In this document: positions 13,681-25,800 of the stretch, one piece after another
How positions within the stretch are numbered: position 1 is the first letter of the stretch
How the letters are laid out: the number at the start of each line of letters is the position of its first letter
DNA from: Typha latifolia
Lineage: Eukaryota > Streptophyta > Magnoliopsida > Poales > Typhaceae
Length of the DNA: 64,000 nt
Reading direction: 5' to 3'
Assembly (NCBI GenBank): GCA_019914945.1
Contig: CM034099.1
Location: 18,440,704-18,504,703, forward strand
The notes under the pieces: model-generated
Databases searched by the model: none
What the model was told of the DNA's origin: nothing
The model's input: only the letters and a program-made list of their open reading frames with translations
Translations under genes and position numbers: made by a program

Positions 13681-13727
13681 CCACTTCTTCTCCGGATAAA
13701 GTTATTCCTATTCTCCCTCTTCCCTAT

Positions 13728-13752
13728 TCTCTCTCTCTCTCTCTCTCTCTCT
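13728..13752. repeat. (CT)n microsatellite in the ABA receptor 5' leader
   Basis: A CT run (GA on the gene strand) about 50-75 bases upstream of the receptor ATG, with further pyrimidine-rich sequence to 13810. Its position suggests it lies in the 5' UTR or core promoter. Confidence 0.85.
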
Positions 13753-13829
13753 AATTTGCTTCAGACAAATTCCAAAAGCTCCGACTTCTCTCTCTCTTCT
13801 CTCTCTCCCCCCCATTACCACGAGAAAAC

Positions 13830-14899
13830 GATATAAAATTTCCACAGGCTCGTCTGCAGATAGGACTGCAGAAACATGGGGGCATTTGGACGTGTCATAT
13901 CTTGGTCGGCTGAAAGCACCGTACCGAGTACGGAATTTAGTAATTCATGAAACTCGACTTGCAAACAATCCGATCTGATGAAAATTGTGGCGATGGTGGC
14001 TCCCACCACCACCGTCTTATCCTTATCTAACCCCTCCTTCCGCCTCGTTCCATTCGCCATCTTCGAGGCAGGATCGCCTGCATCCTGCCAGCACGAAGAG
14101 CTACATCCGATCGGGATAATCTGACTTGTCTCTTTGCGGCTTCGTAAGATTGGGATTGGAGAGGATCCGCTCGACGATAGCTCTTCGGTGTCCGGATTCA
14201 GAAGTCCTCCGAGACCGGTATGCGATTACTGATGACCCTTTTGGAAACCGTAACGTCGTTTTCATGAGACGGTATAGGGATTGGGGTCCCACGTGTGAAT
14301 AAAGTCGGGGGGAGTATGCGGTTGGTTGAAATGAATAGCCTGTGACTTTTTCCGTTTCCGTTTCTTATCTTTTCTTTCCCTGGAGATGAATGCCTGCCAA
14401 TCGAGAGGTTTTCTTTTGTTTGATTGCGGGATTTCGTTTCGACGACTTCTCGGTTTGTACTGCCTACAGATCCAAGATGTCGGCTGTGGCATACTCGTGA
14501 TTTTGATGGAAATTGAAGGTTTTTTTTAACGTTACGCCTTTTTTTTTCTTTTTTCTTTTTCTGAGAACACAAGCTGTGGCCCGTTTACATTTACATCACT
14601 TCATCAACTTGATGAAGCATACAAATTTAACAGATTACAAAGCTCTTGCCTCGTGGGGAGCACGTGTTTAGGCCCCGAACTTGGGAGACCCCTCTCCTGA
14701 TTAGCCAACAACCCAATTTCTCTTCCTTAATTTGTGGGAGATTTTTATATCTTCAAAGGACTCGTGATTTGATATGCCAAAGACTCATTGTTTATCTACA
14801 TAGAATTTGGACTAATAGGAATGAGTCGATTTTAATCTTCGCTCTGGGAGACCCTTGTTGGCAAGCTAAGCGACGACTCATGCATACAGTCTGAGTCTC
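13830..14899. other. Upstream region of ABA receptor, no gene seen
   Basis: Moderate GC content with several overlapping open frames but none with a recognisable domain. The part nearest the receptor gene is likely promoter sequence. The part beyond about 14600 may already be the degraded 3' end of the adjoining LINE. Confidence 0.4.
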
Positions 14900-15942
14900 C
14901 GTCAACAGCACGGTGACGCTCGGGGTAGGCTCCCACACAATGGCCACTAATGTACCCTCCTTCGACCTGAGCATTGCTCCTGTGCTGCCTATTCTAAGGT
15001 TGTGCAGGTACTAGGGAGGTGGTCCCACACCAACTTCCAGCAGAACATGCGCACTTTGGACGCCACCCAAAGCCTCCAGTGGCTTTTTCAACTAGCCTAT
15101 CTTTCTGAGCTGGGGGCAGGAGGAATGCGTAGATGAAGCTAACAGCCCAGTTTCACCCTTTGGGTGAGGCCACTAAATCCAATTATCATATAAGGTGGCA
15201 TCACCCGAAGATAGAACCGCAATATCAAAGGCTAGCTCACTTCCCCTCTCCCTGAGAAGTCTATTTGACTGCCAAGTTGTTCCCTCCGTTAGGTCTGCAA
15301 CCAACAAGTCCTTATTGAGGAGAGAAGGATGGATCACTCTTGGCTATTTGCACTAAGGAATTGGGAAAGTCCACACCCAGAATGCAATGGCTGTCACCTT
15401 CGACTCTCAAGTATCTAACTCGCCATACTTGGCCTTAAGAATTCGTACTCATGAAGCCTCCTCCTTGTTTAGCACATTGAAAATTATGTATCGTTTTAAG
15501 ACTCCTAGGCCACCATCCTCCTTAAGGCAGGTGATTGTCTCGCAGTTAAAAAAAAAAAAAGTGGAGCCCTTTACCCTTTCCTTCTCCCATAAGAACGCTG
15601 TAGCCAGCTTAGAGATGGAATTAAGGATGACATCTAGTAGCCATGTACACCCTCAGCCAGTAAGTGGGGATGGAGAGCAATGTGGCGTTGATGAAGGTGA
15701 GCTTGTCGCCGTGGAAAGTAACCTGCATTTCCAATCGACGAGTTACTGACGTGCTCGATGAGACCATGGTGCTACCTAACCTTGACCTGATGCCCTGATA
15801 TCAACATCCCTAGATACGCAAGCAGGAACTTGGCCACTATGAGCCTTGGTTTCCCCCTTAACTGACCACTCAACTCGGAGGTTGGATTATCTAGGTTCAC
15901 CCATTGGGTTGGAAATTCTAGAGTAGAGCTCAAGACCAATGA

Positions 15943-15986
<44 letters not shown>

Positions 15987-16300
15987 CATTAGCGGTTGTG
16001 ACCTGGACTGTAAGTACAGCTGACCACTCACTAGCCTACTGGGAACACCATGCGACGTAACGTACCAAGCACGGCCTCCTAACTTACCTTATTGTATTCT
16101 TTCTCTATGTCCACCTTCATTATCATCATCAGGTGTAGCTTGTCCATCGTCATCAAGTGCGCCCCTCCTGCACTGCCACAATTAATGTTGCCAGCAATGC
16201 TTCGTCTGGCGACAAAGGCCACCTGATTTATAACTTCCAGCTTGCGGAGGAGAGTAGGAGACCCTTTAGCCTTTTAACGGTATATATATATATATAAGCC
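14900..16300 (-). pseudogene. Degenerate L1-type LINE reverse transcriptase fragment
   Basis: Read on the minus strand in shifting frames, this holds the ordered landmarks of a plant non-LTR retrotransposon ORF2. They are 'NQVAFVARRSIAGN' (the usual NQ.AF...R.I.DN block) near 16200, 'MKVDIEKEYNKVSWE'-like sequence near 16100, 'LAYLGMLISG' near 15820, 'GDKLTFINATLLSIPTYW' near 15680, 'LKEDGGLGVLK' near 15515, and a zinc-finger RVT start 'KVRMFCWKLVWDHLPS' near 15040. Several stops and frameshifts and a (CA)n insertion at about 15945-15985 break it. The catalytic YXDD region falls in the disrupted centre and is not readable. The element is dead, and its true ends are not defined. Confidence 0.85.
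15945..15985. repeat. (CA)n microsatellite
   Basis: About 20 CA dinucleotides inside the LINE remnant, interrupting its reading frame. Confidence 0.95.
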
Positions 16301-16500
16301 CCTTTTATTTTGGATAATTTATATAAGAAAAGGTTCAATCGGCCATGCATGGCTTCACCTGCTTTATAACTTCCAGCTGCTTTATATAAGAAAAGGCCAC
16401 CTGCTTTATAACTTCCAGCTTGCGGAGGAGAGTAGGAGACCCTTTAGCCTTTTAATGGTATATATATATATATAAGGTTCAATCGGCCATGCATGGCTTC
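16217..16500. repeat. Local direct duplication with (TA)n
   Basis: A unit of about 80 bases starting with ccacctg(a/c)tttataacttc and ending in a (TA)n tract occurs at about 16217-16298 and again at about 16394-16474, with only one or two differences. A second short unit, ggttcaatcggccatgcatggcttcacc, also occurs twice (about 16333 and 16476). The first unit includes the end of the LINE remnant, so the duplication came after that insertion. Confidence 0.85.
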
Positions 16501-18562
16501 ACCTTTTGATTTAGATTTTAGAAGCTTCCGGTACTGTGTTAAATAATTAATCAATTCAAAAACTTAAGTCGTTGACTAATAGGCTAATATATATATAATA
16601 TTTTTTAACATAATTGATCTATTTGATTATTCTTTAATATGATATATCATAAATTATCATGATCATGACCATATGAACAACAAGCATAGAAGTCAAACAC
16701 CCACTTTGCTAATTAATAATGTTGGTGGAGGCTATTATATCAATATTTTAGAATACTATTTGATATTGGTATGTCCCGTATGTAGAGCTATGTCCATGAT
16801 AAAAGAAATTATATATATATCTTTAGTGTTTTCTTAATTTCTTGATCATTTGTCTAGTACAGTGTAAATGGTCAATGGAACGTTACTTAATAACCGATTA
16901 AGTGGGTTGCTAACCCTCCATGCATGCATCATGCGCATGTGATTGCATGTTTCGAGCACATGAAGGCAGGCCACCATGCAATGCATGCATGCATGAGGTT
17001 GCCACTCAACTTTGTGGCATGCAGTACATGGGCTTTTCTAGTTCAATTTTGGCTAGCAATCTCTCTGCAAAATAAACAACTAATTTAGTGCTAAACATCG
17101 ACCAGTTCTTGGTGTCTAGATTGGTTATGCCTAATAATAAGAAGTTGTATATATATAGCATAACTATCAACAATGTTTATCATGCTTAAAATAAAATTAA
17201 AATAATTATTCATTGAGGGTATGCGTAAAATCACACTCTTAAACTTGTATTTGTATATCATCGGCATAAGGACAGATGAGAAAAGGGAGACTGGTTACTA
17301 CCCAATGAAAAGCCGATCAAAAGTACACGATTAGCCTGCTCATTTAACAAGGAAGGTAAAACTTGAGAGCATAAAATAAAAAAATAAGGCGACAAAGAGC
17401 CACCTTGGAGAATGCCACACTAAGGAGAAATCCAACTAGATGAGTGTGCTATTATTAATGAGCAAGGAAAACGTAGGTGGCTCAAGTAGACACCTTGACC
17501 CAATCACACCAAACCCGTAATAATCCCATGTTAGCAAGGACAAAATATAAATTTTCATTTAGGTCTGTCATAAGTTCTTCTTCTTTTCAATTAAGGTGTC
17601 TAACCTTGCTATTGGGAAGCAGAGAGAGCTAACCCGGATTGGCAAAGGCACAATCAAACCTCACCCATATTCGACCTGGCTCATCCTAATTATTACACCA
17701 GGTAAATAGTTTTCCCACAAAACTAAGATCACAGACCCAGCAAAGTCAACAGAATTACAAAAAAAACTTTGGATTGATCACCCAAAACCACATTACAGAA
17801 GAACAATTTATCATTTATAGACAACATTGCATTACAATCATTTGAGATAAACCAAGGTAATTAAAGATTATAGAATTTAACTAACTATTGCTTAGAGAGC
17901 TTGTTGTTCCTCCGAGTGGTTGCTAGCTTAGACTGCAGAAAACAACCAGAATTTGCTCTCTAAAAAAGTGATATGGTAATAACGTGGGCTATCTACCTGC
18001 CGAGACTCAGCCAGCACAGTTTCCTCACCCCATAGAAGTCTTACATGCCACGATTAGTCGAGGGTGCATGGGTTTAAAGAAGGATTAAACATCCTGGATT
18101 TTAATAGCAGATCAAGCATCCATCTACATCTATCCATAACTTCTTCTTTTTTCTACTGCTACCTCTAAGTTTCCAAATAATTGTATATATAGATTTAATA
18201 AATAAAATATAGAAAACTGAGGGAAATCCTAGCCATCCTCTCCACTCCTGGTGTCCCCCTGGACCGGCCCAGACAGATGCAACGAGGCATTGCCCTTTCC
18301 TTTAGAATCCAAGGGAACCTCGTAGGACTGCACATTATCCACCCTTTTGCAATCGATCGGATTCATTTTGGTCGGATTTTGACAGGACGTGGCACGAAAA
18401 GTTTTAGATAGTAGTAGCACATTGATTTTTATTTTCTTAAAGAAAAAGAGGAAATATATTAAATTTAGCTACGACCGGAACGAAATGCTTCGTGAGTCAG
18501 ATATCAAAAACTGAAGTAGCTCAGCCAAAATAACTCTATCCCACGTACACTCGTACCATAGT
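16501..18562. other. AT-rich intergenic stretch
   Basis: No gene or intact element seen. It contains runs of alternating purine/pyrimidine such as atgcatgcatgcatg near 16982-16995 and short AT repeats. Confidence 0.5.
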
Positions 18563-20779
18563 TGTAACAACTCAGAATTTTAAAACATAAATAAATAAAA
18601 TAAATAGAAATATACTGTTTAGAATAATGAGGAATTTTACTTTATCTTTTATATTTTAGGATTTTTAGATATATGTTTAAGATATTAGAATCCTCTTATT
18701 ATATATTTTTTCAGTTATAAAAGGGGGGCATAGAAGTAAACCTAGAAAGATTTTTTAGGGGAGAAATTAGCGTACCAAAAAAAAAGAGAGAGAAAGAGAT
18801 TATTCTTGGGGGAGATTAGAGAGAAAAAAAAAAGAATATAAAATAGGGGGTTAAAGATTTTATCATACCAAAGAGAAGAAAAGGAAACATAAGACAATCA
18901 TGGAGCGCTTTGGAATCCGTGCAGATTACGATTAGGATGCAAAAATTAAATTATTTTGGATTGAGCGATCAAAGGCAAGTTCCCACTCATATTTTCTTAA
19001 ATTTGTATTATATAAAAATATAATTGATGAATTATAAATATATTTATGTTTATTCTTATCTTGTTTAATTTTATAAGATAAAAAATTTACAATATAATGA
19101 AGTCAATTATGTGAGAAGTTAAGAAATTCGTTGTTTTAAGGATTTTTAATAAAAAATTAAAAATATTAAGATTTTGTATTTTATAGAAATTTCATATTTA
19201 TATTTCTTGAAAAAAAATGATTTTATTGTTTATTATTTTTCAGATTTCAAAGTATTTATTTTTATTGCAGAAAATAAGATAGAAATTAGGAATATTTCAA
19301 TTTATATAGATTTCGGATTCCTGAAAATAATTAATATTTTTTTTTCTAGAAAAATAAGATATAAATTAGAATTACTTCAATTTAAAGGAATTTCTGATTT
19401 AAAAAAAATATTTATTATTATATTTTATTTTCAGAAAATAGTAGAGATATTTATGCTAATATATTTTATTTTCTATAAATAAAATATAAGAGATCTTTAT
19501 TTTTAAAATATGATCAAAAATAAAATATTATTTTTGAGACGTGAAATTTTGCAAGATTAAATATTAGATTATTATTTAATTGTGTTTTCCGACTTATTAA
19601 GAATGATTTATATTATATATATATATATTAGAGGAAATAGTAGTATTTGAATTTATGGATTATTCATGTATATATTGTATTTGAAGAATTGAGAATTTTG
19701 GTGATCGAAGAATTTGATACTTGAGATTCAAAATGAATCAGTATAGTTGAATATTGATAAAAGTGAGATTTGGAACCCAATTTATTTTCAAGAAGATAAG
19801 TCCAGGAAAAAAATACTTGAAATGTAACGTTGTGACGTGCTACCAAGTGACTCTGGCGGGATTGGGAAAAAGATTCATGAATTTTTGTCCTGTTGACTCT
19901 AATCTTACTCAACGGCTAGTGGAAAAGCCAGTAAGGCACTGCAGAGTACCTACTGTGACCCTAGACGGATCGACTATCTAGAAAAGTCATGGGCGCCATC
20001 CTAATGATGATTAGGTAGTACGATGTGGCCACGGGTCGAGTACCCAATTAATGTGACAATATGATATTTATCAATTTTGATGAGTTTCCATGGTAATACA
20101 CTTTTGGCGGAGATCGACTGATTTTATATTGATTTATTCAAATTGAGATATTATGAATGATTTATGATTCAATTTCCATGATAGTACATTTTCAGCAGAG
20201 ATTGATTTGTTTTATATTAATTTATTTAAATTGAGATATTATAAGTGATTTATAATTCGATTTTCATGATAATACACTTTAGTGGAGATTCGTTTTATGC
20301 TGATTTATTCGGATTGTGTTAATATGAATGATTTATGATTTGATTTCTATGAAAATACACGGAGATTGATTCATTTTATATTGAATTATTCAAAATGAGT
20401 TAATATAAATAATTTATGATTCTAATTTAGTATATATGGATTTTAAAATTCAATATAAGAGACAAGAAAATTATTTATTTTTCAAGTCGACTTATATATT
20501 ATTATTATGATTTTTTTCTGCTACTATATGTATCATATCTTGATTTTTGTCATTAGACATATTATTAGTAGAGTGGGTTACTTGCTGGGCGTCTAGCTCA
20601 TAAGAACTTATTATTTTGCAAGAATTTAAGAAGTCGCTTAGTGAGGACTCTAAAGACGAGTAACCGTTTTTACTGTGTCAATCTATTTTAGGATTTGATT
20701 ACTATTTGTGCTTTCGTGTTTTCTCCGAGTTTTATACTAGAGATTCACGGCCACCGTGTTCTCGGATCGGTGCGTGACA
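18563..20779 (+). mobile_element. Solo LTR of a Ty3/Gypsy (Del/Tekay-like) retrotransposon
   Basis: The block starts TGTAACAACTC and ends GGTGCGTGACA, the TG...CA ends and wording typical of long Del/Tekay chromovirus LTRs. It is flanked by ATAGT (18558-18562) and ATAGG (20780-20784), a 5-bp target duplication with one mismatch. A TATAAAAGG box lies at 18716-18724, which gives plus orientation. No gag-pol or primer-binding site follows, and unrelated sequence resumes directly, so this is a single LTR left by recombination between two LTRs. The family assignment rests on terminal wording only and is less certain than the LTR call. Confidence 0.8.
20075..20430. repeat. Four-copy tandem repeat inside the LTR
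   Basis: About four diverged copies of an 82-90 base unit containing 'ttccatg.taatacac', 'gagattgatt.attttatattga' and 'gaatgatttatgatt'. Copies start near 20080, 20170, 20258 and 20342. The repeats lie in the 3' half of the solo LTR. Confidence 0.85.
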
Positions 20780-21099
20780 ATAGGGTACTACTCTCTAAGA
20801 CCAAGAGGTCTTTGCAACTGCATTGGATATAATTAACTAGCAAAAAAGAATCTGACTCAGTTGAAACATTAATGAGACCTTTATCTTAGAGACTGAGACA
20901 AACTTACTTCGTTAAGAGTTTTATCCATTTAAGCTATGAACAAATCATTCCAATGTTTTCAATGAAGTCTTCCACTGATATATCATATGATCAAAATAGA
21001 TAAATTAATACAAATTTATCTTCTTGCCCATTTCTGCCGCTCATTCATATCTTGCCCTTGGAATGAGTATAGAGAAAATAGCAACCAACGTGCATTAAT

Positions 21100-21450
21100 C
21101 AGGAGATAATAATAAACCAATTCTATAAGCAGGTACTGTCTGCATAATCTCCGCAACTTGTTCACTTTGAGTAGTTACAATAATTTTAGTCATCTCTGCA
21201 CCCTTCAAAATTGCTTTTTTTCAAGCATTCCCAGAGCCTCTCTTCCTCATTCCATACATCATCTAGCACAAGCAAGAGCCTCTTTTTCCCTTCGCTACTA
21301 CCTCCAATGTTTGTTGAACTGCAATCTTTTAGCGGAATCGACAAAGCATTCCAGTAACAGATTCGATGATCACTTTGAAAATAATCGAAAGATCATAAGT
21401 TTGAGATATGTAGACCCATCCCTTGACTATGCCTGCCATGCCAACTAGTA
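21100..21450 (-). pseudogene. NB-ARC (NBS-LRR resistance gene) fragment, broken
   Basis: On the minus strand the frame reads VGMAGIVKGWVYISQTYDL, then IIFKVIIESVTG, a stop, KGKRLLLVLDDVWNEEERLWE, a one-base frameshift in an A-run near 21222, and KIIVTTQSEQVAEIMQ. These are the NB-ARC blocks in order: a remnant of the P-loop, RNBS-A, kinase-2 with LLVLDDVW, and RNBS-B. The GKTTLA part of the P-loop and about 20 following residues are missing, so nucleotide binding is lost. A stop follows soon after RNBS-B. GC-rich sequence upstream (21450-21660) continues the open frame but is not recognisable. This is a dead CC-NBS-LRR-type fragment. Confidence 0.85.
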
Positions 21451-22110
21451 AGCGGGAGGACGACGCTACGGCGTGCGGCGCAACGTCGCCGAGCGCCGCC
21501 GTCGCCGCTTCCTCGTCCACGCCAACGCCCGCGGCCTCGCCGTGGAGACCTGCCGGCGCCCTCGCCCGCGGGGGACGGGCCTCGCCGGCGGGCAAGGACA
21601 AACGGTGGGCGTCGGCGGGGAGAGGGAGAGAATAGAAGGGAGCGAAGAGTTGAGATGAGGGGAGGGGAGAATAAAGATTTAAGTTTTCTTCTTTCCAACG
21701 GTGCATCTAAGTCATTTAGTAACAGACGTACTTAGATATGACTGTCAACTCGACTAATTTTATACACTAACGGAAGGGGCAGAGAGTTCCGTAAAAGCCG
21801 AGTATAGTGTACACATAATTAACCCTTAAAAGTATGCCGAAATTGTTTTACTGAATCATTTTCTAAATATCTGGTATTAAGTAAAGGGTGCAGTTTAACT
21901 CGGTCTATAAATTTGGTGGAGGACTGACTGAGTTTGGTAAAAAGAGAAAAATCCTCGTAGTCAAGCCCATCCGAGCGGCGCCGTATTGCCATAATAACTG
22001 TATCTTCTCAGACGTCTGCGAAATCCAAGTACACTTGTCATCTTTTTGGAGAACTAAATTATTGAAAGGCTAAGGGCGTGTATATATATATATATACACA
22101 CAACATTCGG
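21451..22110. other. GC-rich patch and spacer upstream of TIGR01589 gene
   Basis: The 21450-21660 patch is strongly GC-rich, open in several frames, and gives low-complexity Ala/Arg/Pro peptides. It resembles a monocot first exon but shows no domain. After it comes AT-rich spacer up to the (TA)n and (CT)n tracts before the next gene. Confidence 0.4.
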
Positions 22111-22134
22111 CGGCGTCTCTATTGGCAGGAATTC

Positions 22135-22137
<3 letters not shown>

Positions 22138-22170
<33 letters not shown>
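22138..22170. repeat. (CT)n microsatellite in probable 5' UTR
   Basis: About 15 CT units just upstream of pyrimidine-rich 5'-leader-like sequence of the following plus-strand gene. A (TA)n run at about 22080-22096 precedes it and may serve as the TATA region. Confidence 0.85.
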
Positions 22171-22173
<3 letters not shown>

Positions 22174-22807
22174 ATTGGTAGCTCGAGCTTATCCCTGGAT
22201 AAACCCTAGAAATCTCCTCCTTGCTCTCTCAAACTCCTTCGTGGTGAGCTCGGAATCGAAGAATTTTGTACGAATCTGGGGTTTCTCAGGCATAATACTC
22301 TGAATTTGGGGGCTTTTCTTGCTTCTTTTGGTATATGAATCTGCTAAGATTAGTGGGAGAGTAATGTAGTAGAGGTTTATGTCAAACGAGCACGATTGCG
22401 GATGGAAATTTTACTGATGGTCCGTTTTCCTGAATCAAGCCTGGGTTTGTTCTTATGGCTTTCTTAATTTTTCCAGTAGGCGGAGAATATCTGTTCGTAG
22501 GATGTGGGAGTATCACTCTGTTTCGGGTTTCTTTTGTTCCGTGTCGCAGCCTTTATGCTCTTCTTATAAAGCTTTCAAAAATAGTGTTGCTATTGTTTCA
22601 TTTGCAAGTTTTTGGAATTCTAAATTACAATCAAGATTCTTAGTTTTTTTTTGTGTAAGGATAACGGAAGTATGAGGCCTCGCAGTAAAGTAAAGTAGTG
22701 CTATAAATTCTTGTTGCAGTTGCATTACTCTCTTAATTTGGTAGAGCCACTCGCACTTGTTCTTTCCAGGATAAGCCTAAGAGATTAATCCCGCTCCAGT
22801 GATTCAG

Positions 22808-22843
22808 ATGAATGTAGCTGCATTTTTCAAGGAGCTGATATGA
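22808..22843 (+). CDS. Upstream ORF overlapping the main start codon
   Basis: An 11-residue frame (MNVAAFFKELI) starts at 22808 and ends with TGA at 22841-22843. That stop overlaps the main ATG (22840-22842) as ATGA. The ATG contexts of both are not strong. Such an arrangement allows either leaky scanning or termination-reinitiation, so it may set the translation level of the downstream protein. It is visible in sequence; its use is inferred. Confidence 0.5.
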   Translation: MNVAAFFKELI

Positions 22844-25800
22844 AGACTTCACAGGTAACGTTTTTGTCAGGTATACTGCTTGATTTGGTACTTGGTTAGT
22901 TTCCTTCCTTGTTTTGATCTATTTCTAGGCAACAATCATTCCAGAATCAACTACTTCAGTAGGATGATTGTTCATACCATGACTTACCCAGCCAACATAT
23001 TTGTGATTCTTTTCTTCTGATATGCTCTTATAATTTGTTGCTGCTAGCATTCATTGCTAAGCAAATTGTAAGAAAGCTAAAAAGTTAAATATGGAACCTT
23101 AAGAGATATAAGTCATTTTTGAGGCTTCTCTGTTCAGGATTAAGTAGGACGGTCACTAGATAAGGCATTCTAACTTACACTTTTATGAAGGTGATCATCT
23201 TTGGAAGGATAACTCATATTTAGGGAGTTGAACACTTTCAGAGATCCTCATCAAAAAAGTTGTGAGAAACTAATGCCATTTTGCAAGTATAGATCCCATT
23301 GAAAAGATTTTTGACAGGACCTACGTTTATCTAATTTAAAATTGTGTCTCGTAATAGTTAGGAAGTGCATGGAATGAGATATGGCACAAACATCTCTAAC
23401 CAAAGAACCCCATGGATTGGACTCCGATGCTTGCATGTATCTACAGTTCTACACCTAGTTGAATGTGTCTTCGTAAGAAGTGCTTGACAGGGGATTGACA
23501 CACTACTCTCTAAGAAAACAACCCAATAGAGTTGAAATTCAATGACTGTGTTCATCTCAACCTTGCCAAAGCATTAGTTGGAACCAAAATTGAAAGAAAG
23601 ATTATTTTCTTAAAGTAATTTTTTCGATAAGAAGCTTTTGTTTATGGAATGTCAGTGTGGAGGAGAGGAGTCTACTTCTATATGAGAGGATCTAAATATT
23701 ACATAGGCTAATTTGGTTGAAGAAGTTGGGAAGAATTGCACTGAGGTGTGGAATATGCATTAGTTGAATATGAACAATCAAGTAGGTCAGATACAGTTTC
23801 ATGGTCTAGATTTGGTTTGCAAGCTTTCTGAATATGTGCCTCAAAATTAAGAGCGGATGAATAACTTACGGTCCGATAAATATATACAGACTATCAACAT
23901 AGTTTGTCACCGTATGCATGATGGTCCAATTCATCTAGACTGTTTTGGAAAGTATTACTCCTGATGAATATCCTTGGAAGAATAAATAGAATACTACATC
24001 TCTTTTCGGCATATAGGCCATAGTGCTGACACCCAAGAAAGTGGATATTGCTAATGAATTAGGTTGTTGGAAACCTACAAGAGGTAACTGAAGGTACTGT
24101 TGTTGTATTCTGCTTGTTGAGATTACTCTTATTACTAATGGGGATATTCTGTTGTTTCTTGTAACATAATGTCTTGACATGAATAGGGCAGCATTTTGCT
24201 TGATTTTGTCAGATATCAATTACTGTACTTGATTTTCTTATTGTCATGATCTTTCTTCCTTGTTTAATTTTACCTTTCTAGCATGCTTTATTTCACATAA
24301 GAAGAGTATCTGCAGGGTGCACAGAGCTCAACAGGAGTACAACATTCGGTACAATCTACACATGAAGTACAAGATAACCAGCAAAGTGCCCTGGGTCCTG
24401 AGGCCCCTGGAGCAGATTCTGGTAGTCATAAAAAGGTTTCTCATGACGATATTGAACTTGTAAGGTTCAATTTAAGTTACTTTTACTACGTACTCGTGGA
24501 AACTAGTTTTAAAAATTTTCAGTTAATTTAGCTAGTCAGTGAAGTTTCTTTTGACTTATTATAACTGTTTTACAAACTTTATTTTTCAGGTCCAGAATTT
24601 GATAGAACGTTGTCTACTACTGTATATGAATAAAGGAGAAGTGGTTAGGACTCTCTCTTCTCGTGCTAGAATAGAACCTGGTTTTACCACTCTAGGTGGG
24701 TTTTCTATCGAAGGGAACCTTTTCCTCTATCACTCCTTGCCAATATTCATTTATGTCTTTTCCTACATTTACTCACTGGAAAGGTGTATATTGATCGAAT
24801 TTCTGGGAAACTGCTGTTTTACATGTACTTGCATGGACATGTAGCAAACATGGCATAACAGTGTTACATACACTATTGACGTGTATTTCTAGTACCATTT
24901 TCCTTTCATAGGCTTCTCACTGTTTTTGGTCCACAGCACAAAGTTAAACAACTCTTTAGACAGCATGTTTTTTTAACACCTTACATTAAGAAAATTAATA
25001 AAATACATGAAAAAGGATCATTCTTAATGTGCTTGTCTCACCATAGGGCTATGTACATAATACCTGTCTGATATTCTTCATCTACTATCAGTGTGGCAGA
25101 AACTGGAAGAAGAGAACCCTGAATTCTTCAGGGCCTACTATATAAGGCTGAAACTGAAAAGACAAATTATCTTCTTCAATCATTTACTGGAGCACCAGCA
25201 CCATTTGCTAAGGTACCCAGCACAAGGTAAGGTTCCATTGTTTCCGTTGCAAATTGAGATTCATTCTATGCTGGGTAATATTTCTCTCTGGAAAGCTTCT
25301 CATAGTAACAGGACTTATGCAAATGTTAATCTTTGGGTTCTCTAATCTAACATAAATAGCAATGAGAAATTAACGTTCCTCTTTTGATAAACTGATATTT
25401 TGAGAAGCTTAGCCGTGATAAAGTAGTTTATGTGAAATTTGACCACAACATGATAGTCATTCATGTAACTCCAATGCCAAATTTTGATGTTTCTCATTCT
25501 TGAGATATTATTGCTTTTGCTAATGAAACTATTGCTTTAGTCAAGAGTTATCTTATGCAGTTTCCTTATGATCTTTATCATTCTTAATCATTGCCAACTT
25601 GTCTGCAGTACAGTTAACAACTTGCCTGTTGGATACCCAGCCCTTCACCAAACTCCAATGCCAACTCCAGGTCAGCCTCCTCTTGATTTTACAGTATGTG
25701 GGCAATCCGGATATCAGGTAGTGAATGGAATTCCTGCACCAGGCAGTTTTCATCGAGTTCAGATGAATTCCAGAAATGAGTAAGATTTTTTCTCATTTCC

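Noticed and set aside
13249..13836. 195-residue open frame on the plus strand
   Set aside because: It runs antisense over exon 1 and intron 1 of the ABA receptor and through a CT repeat, so it is a shadow frame.
19174..19482. 102-residue Ile/Phe-rich open frame
   Set aside because: AT-rich sequence inside the solo LTR; composition alone explains the frame.
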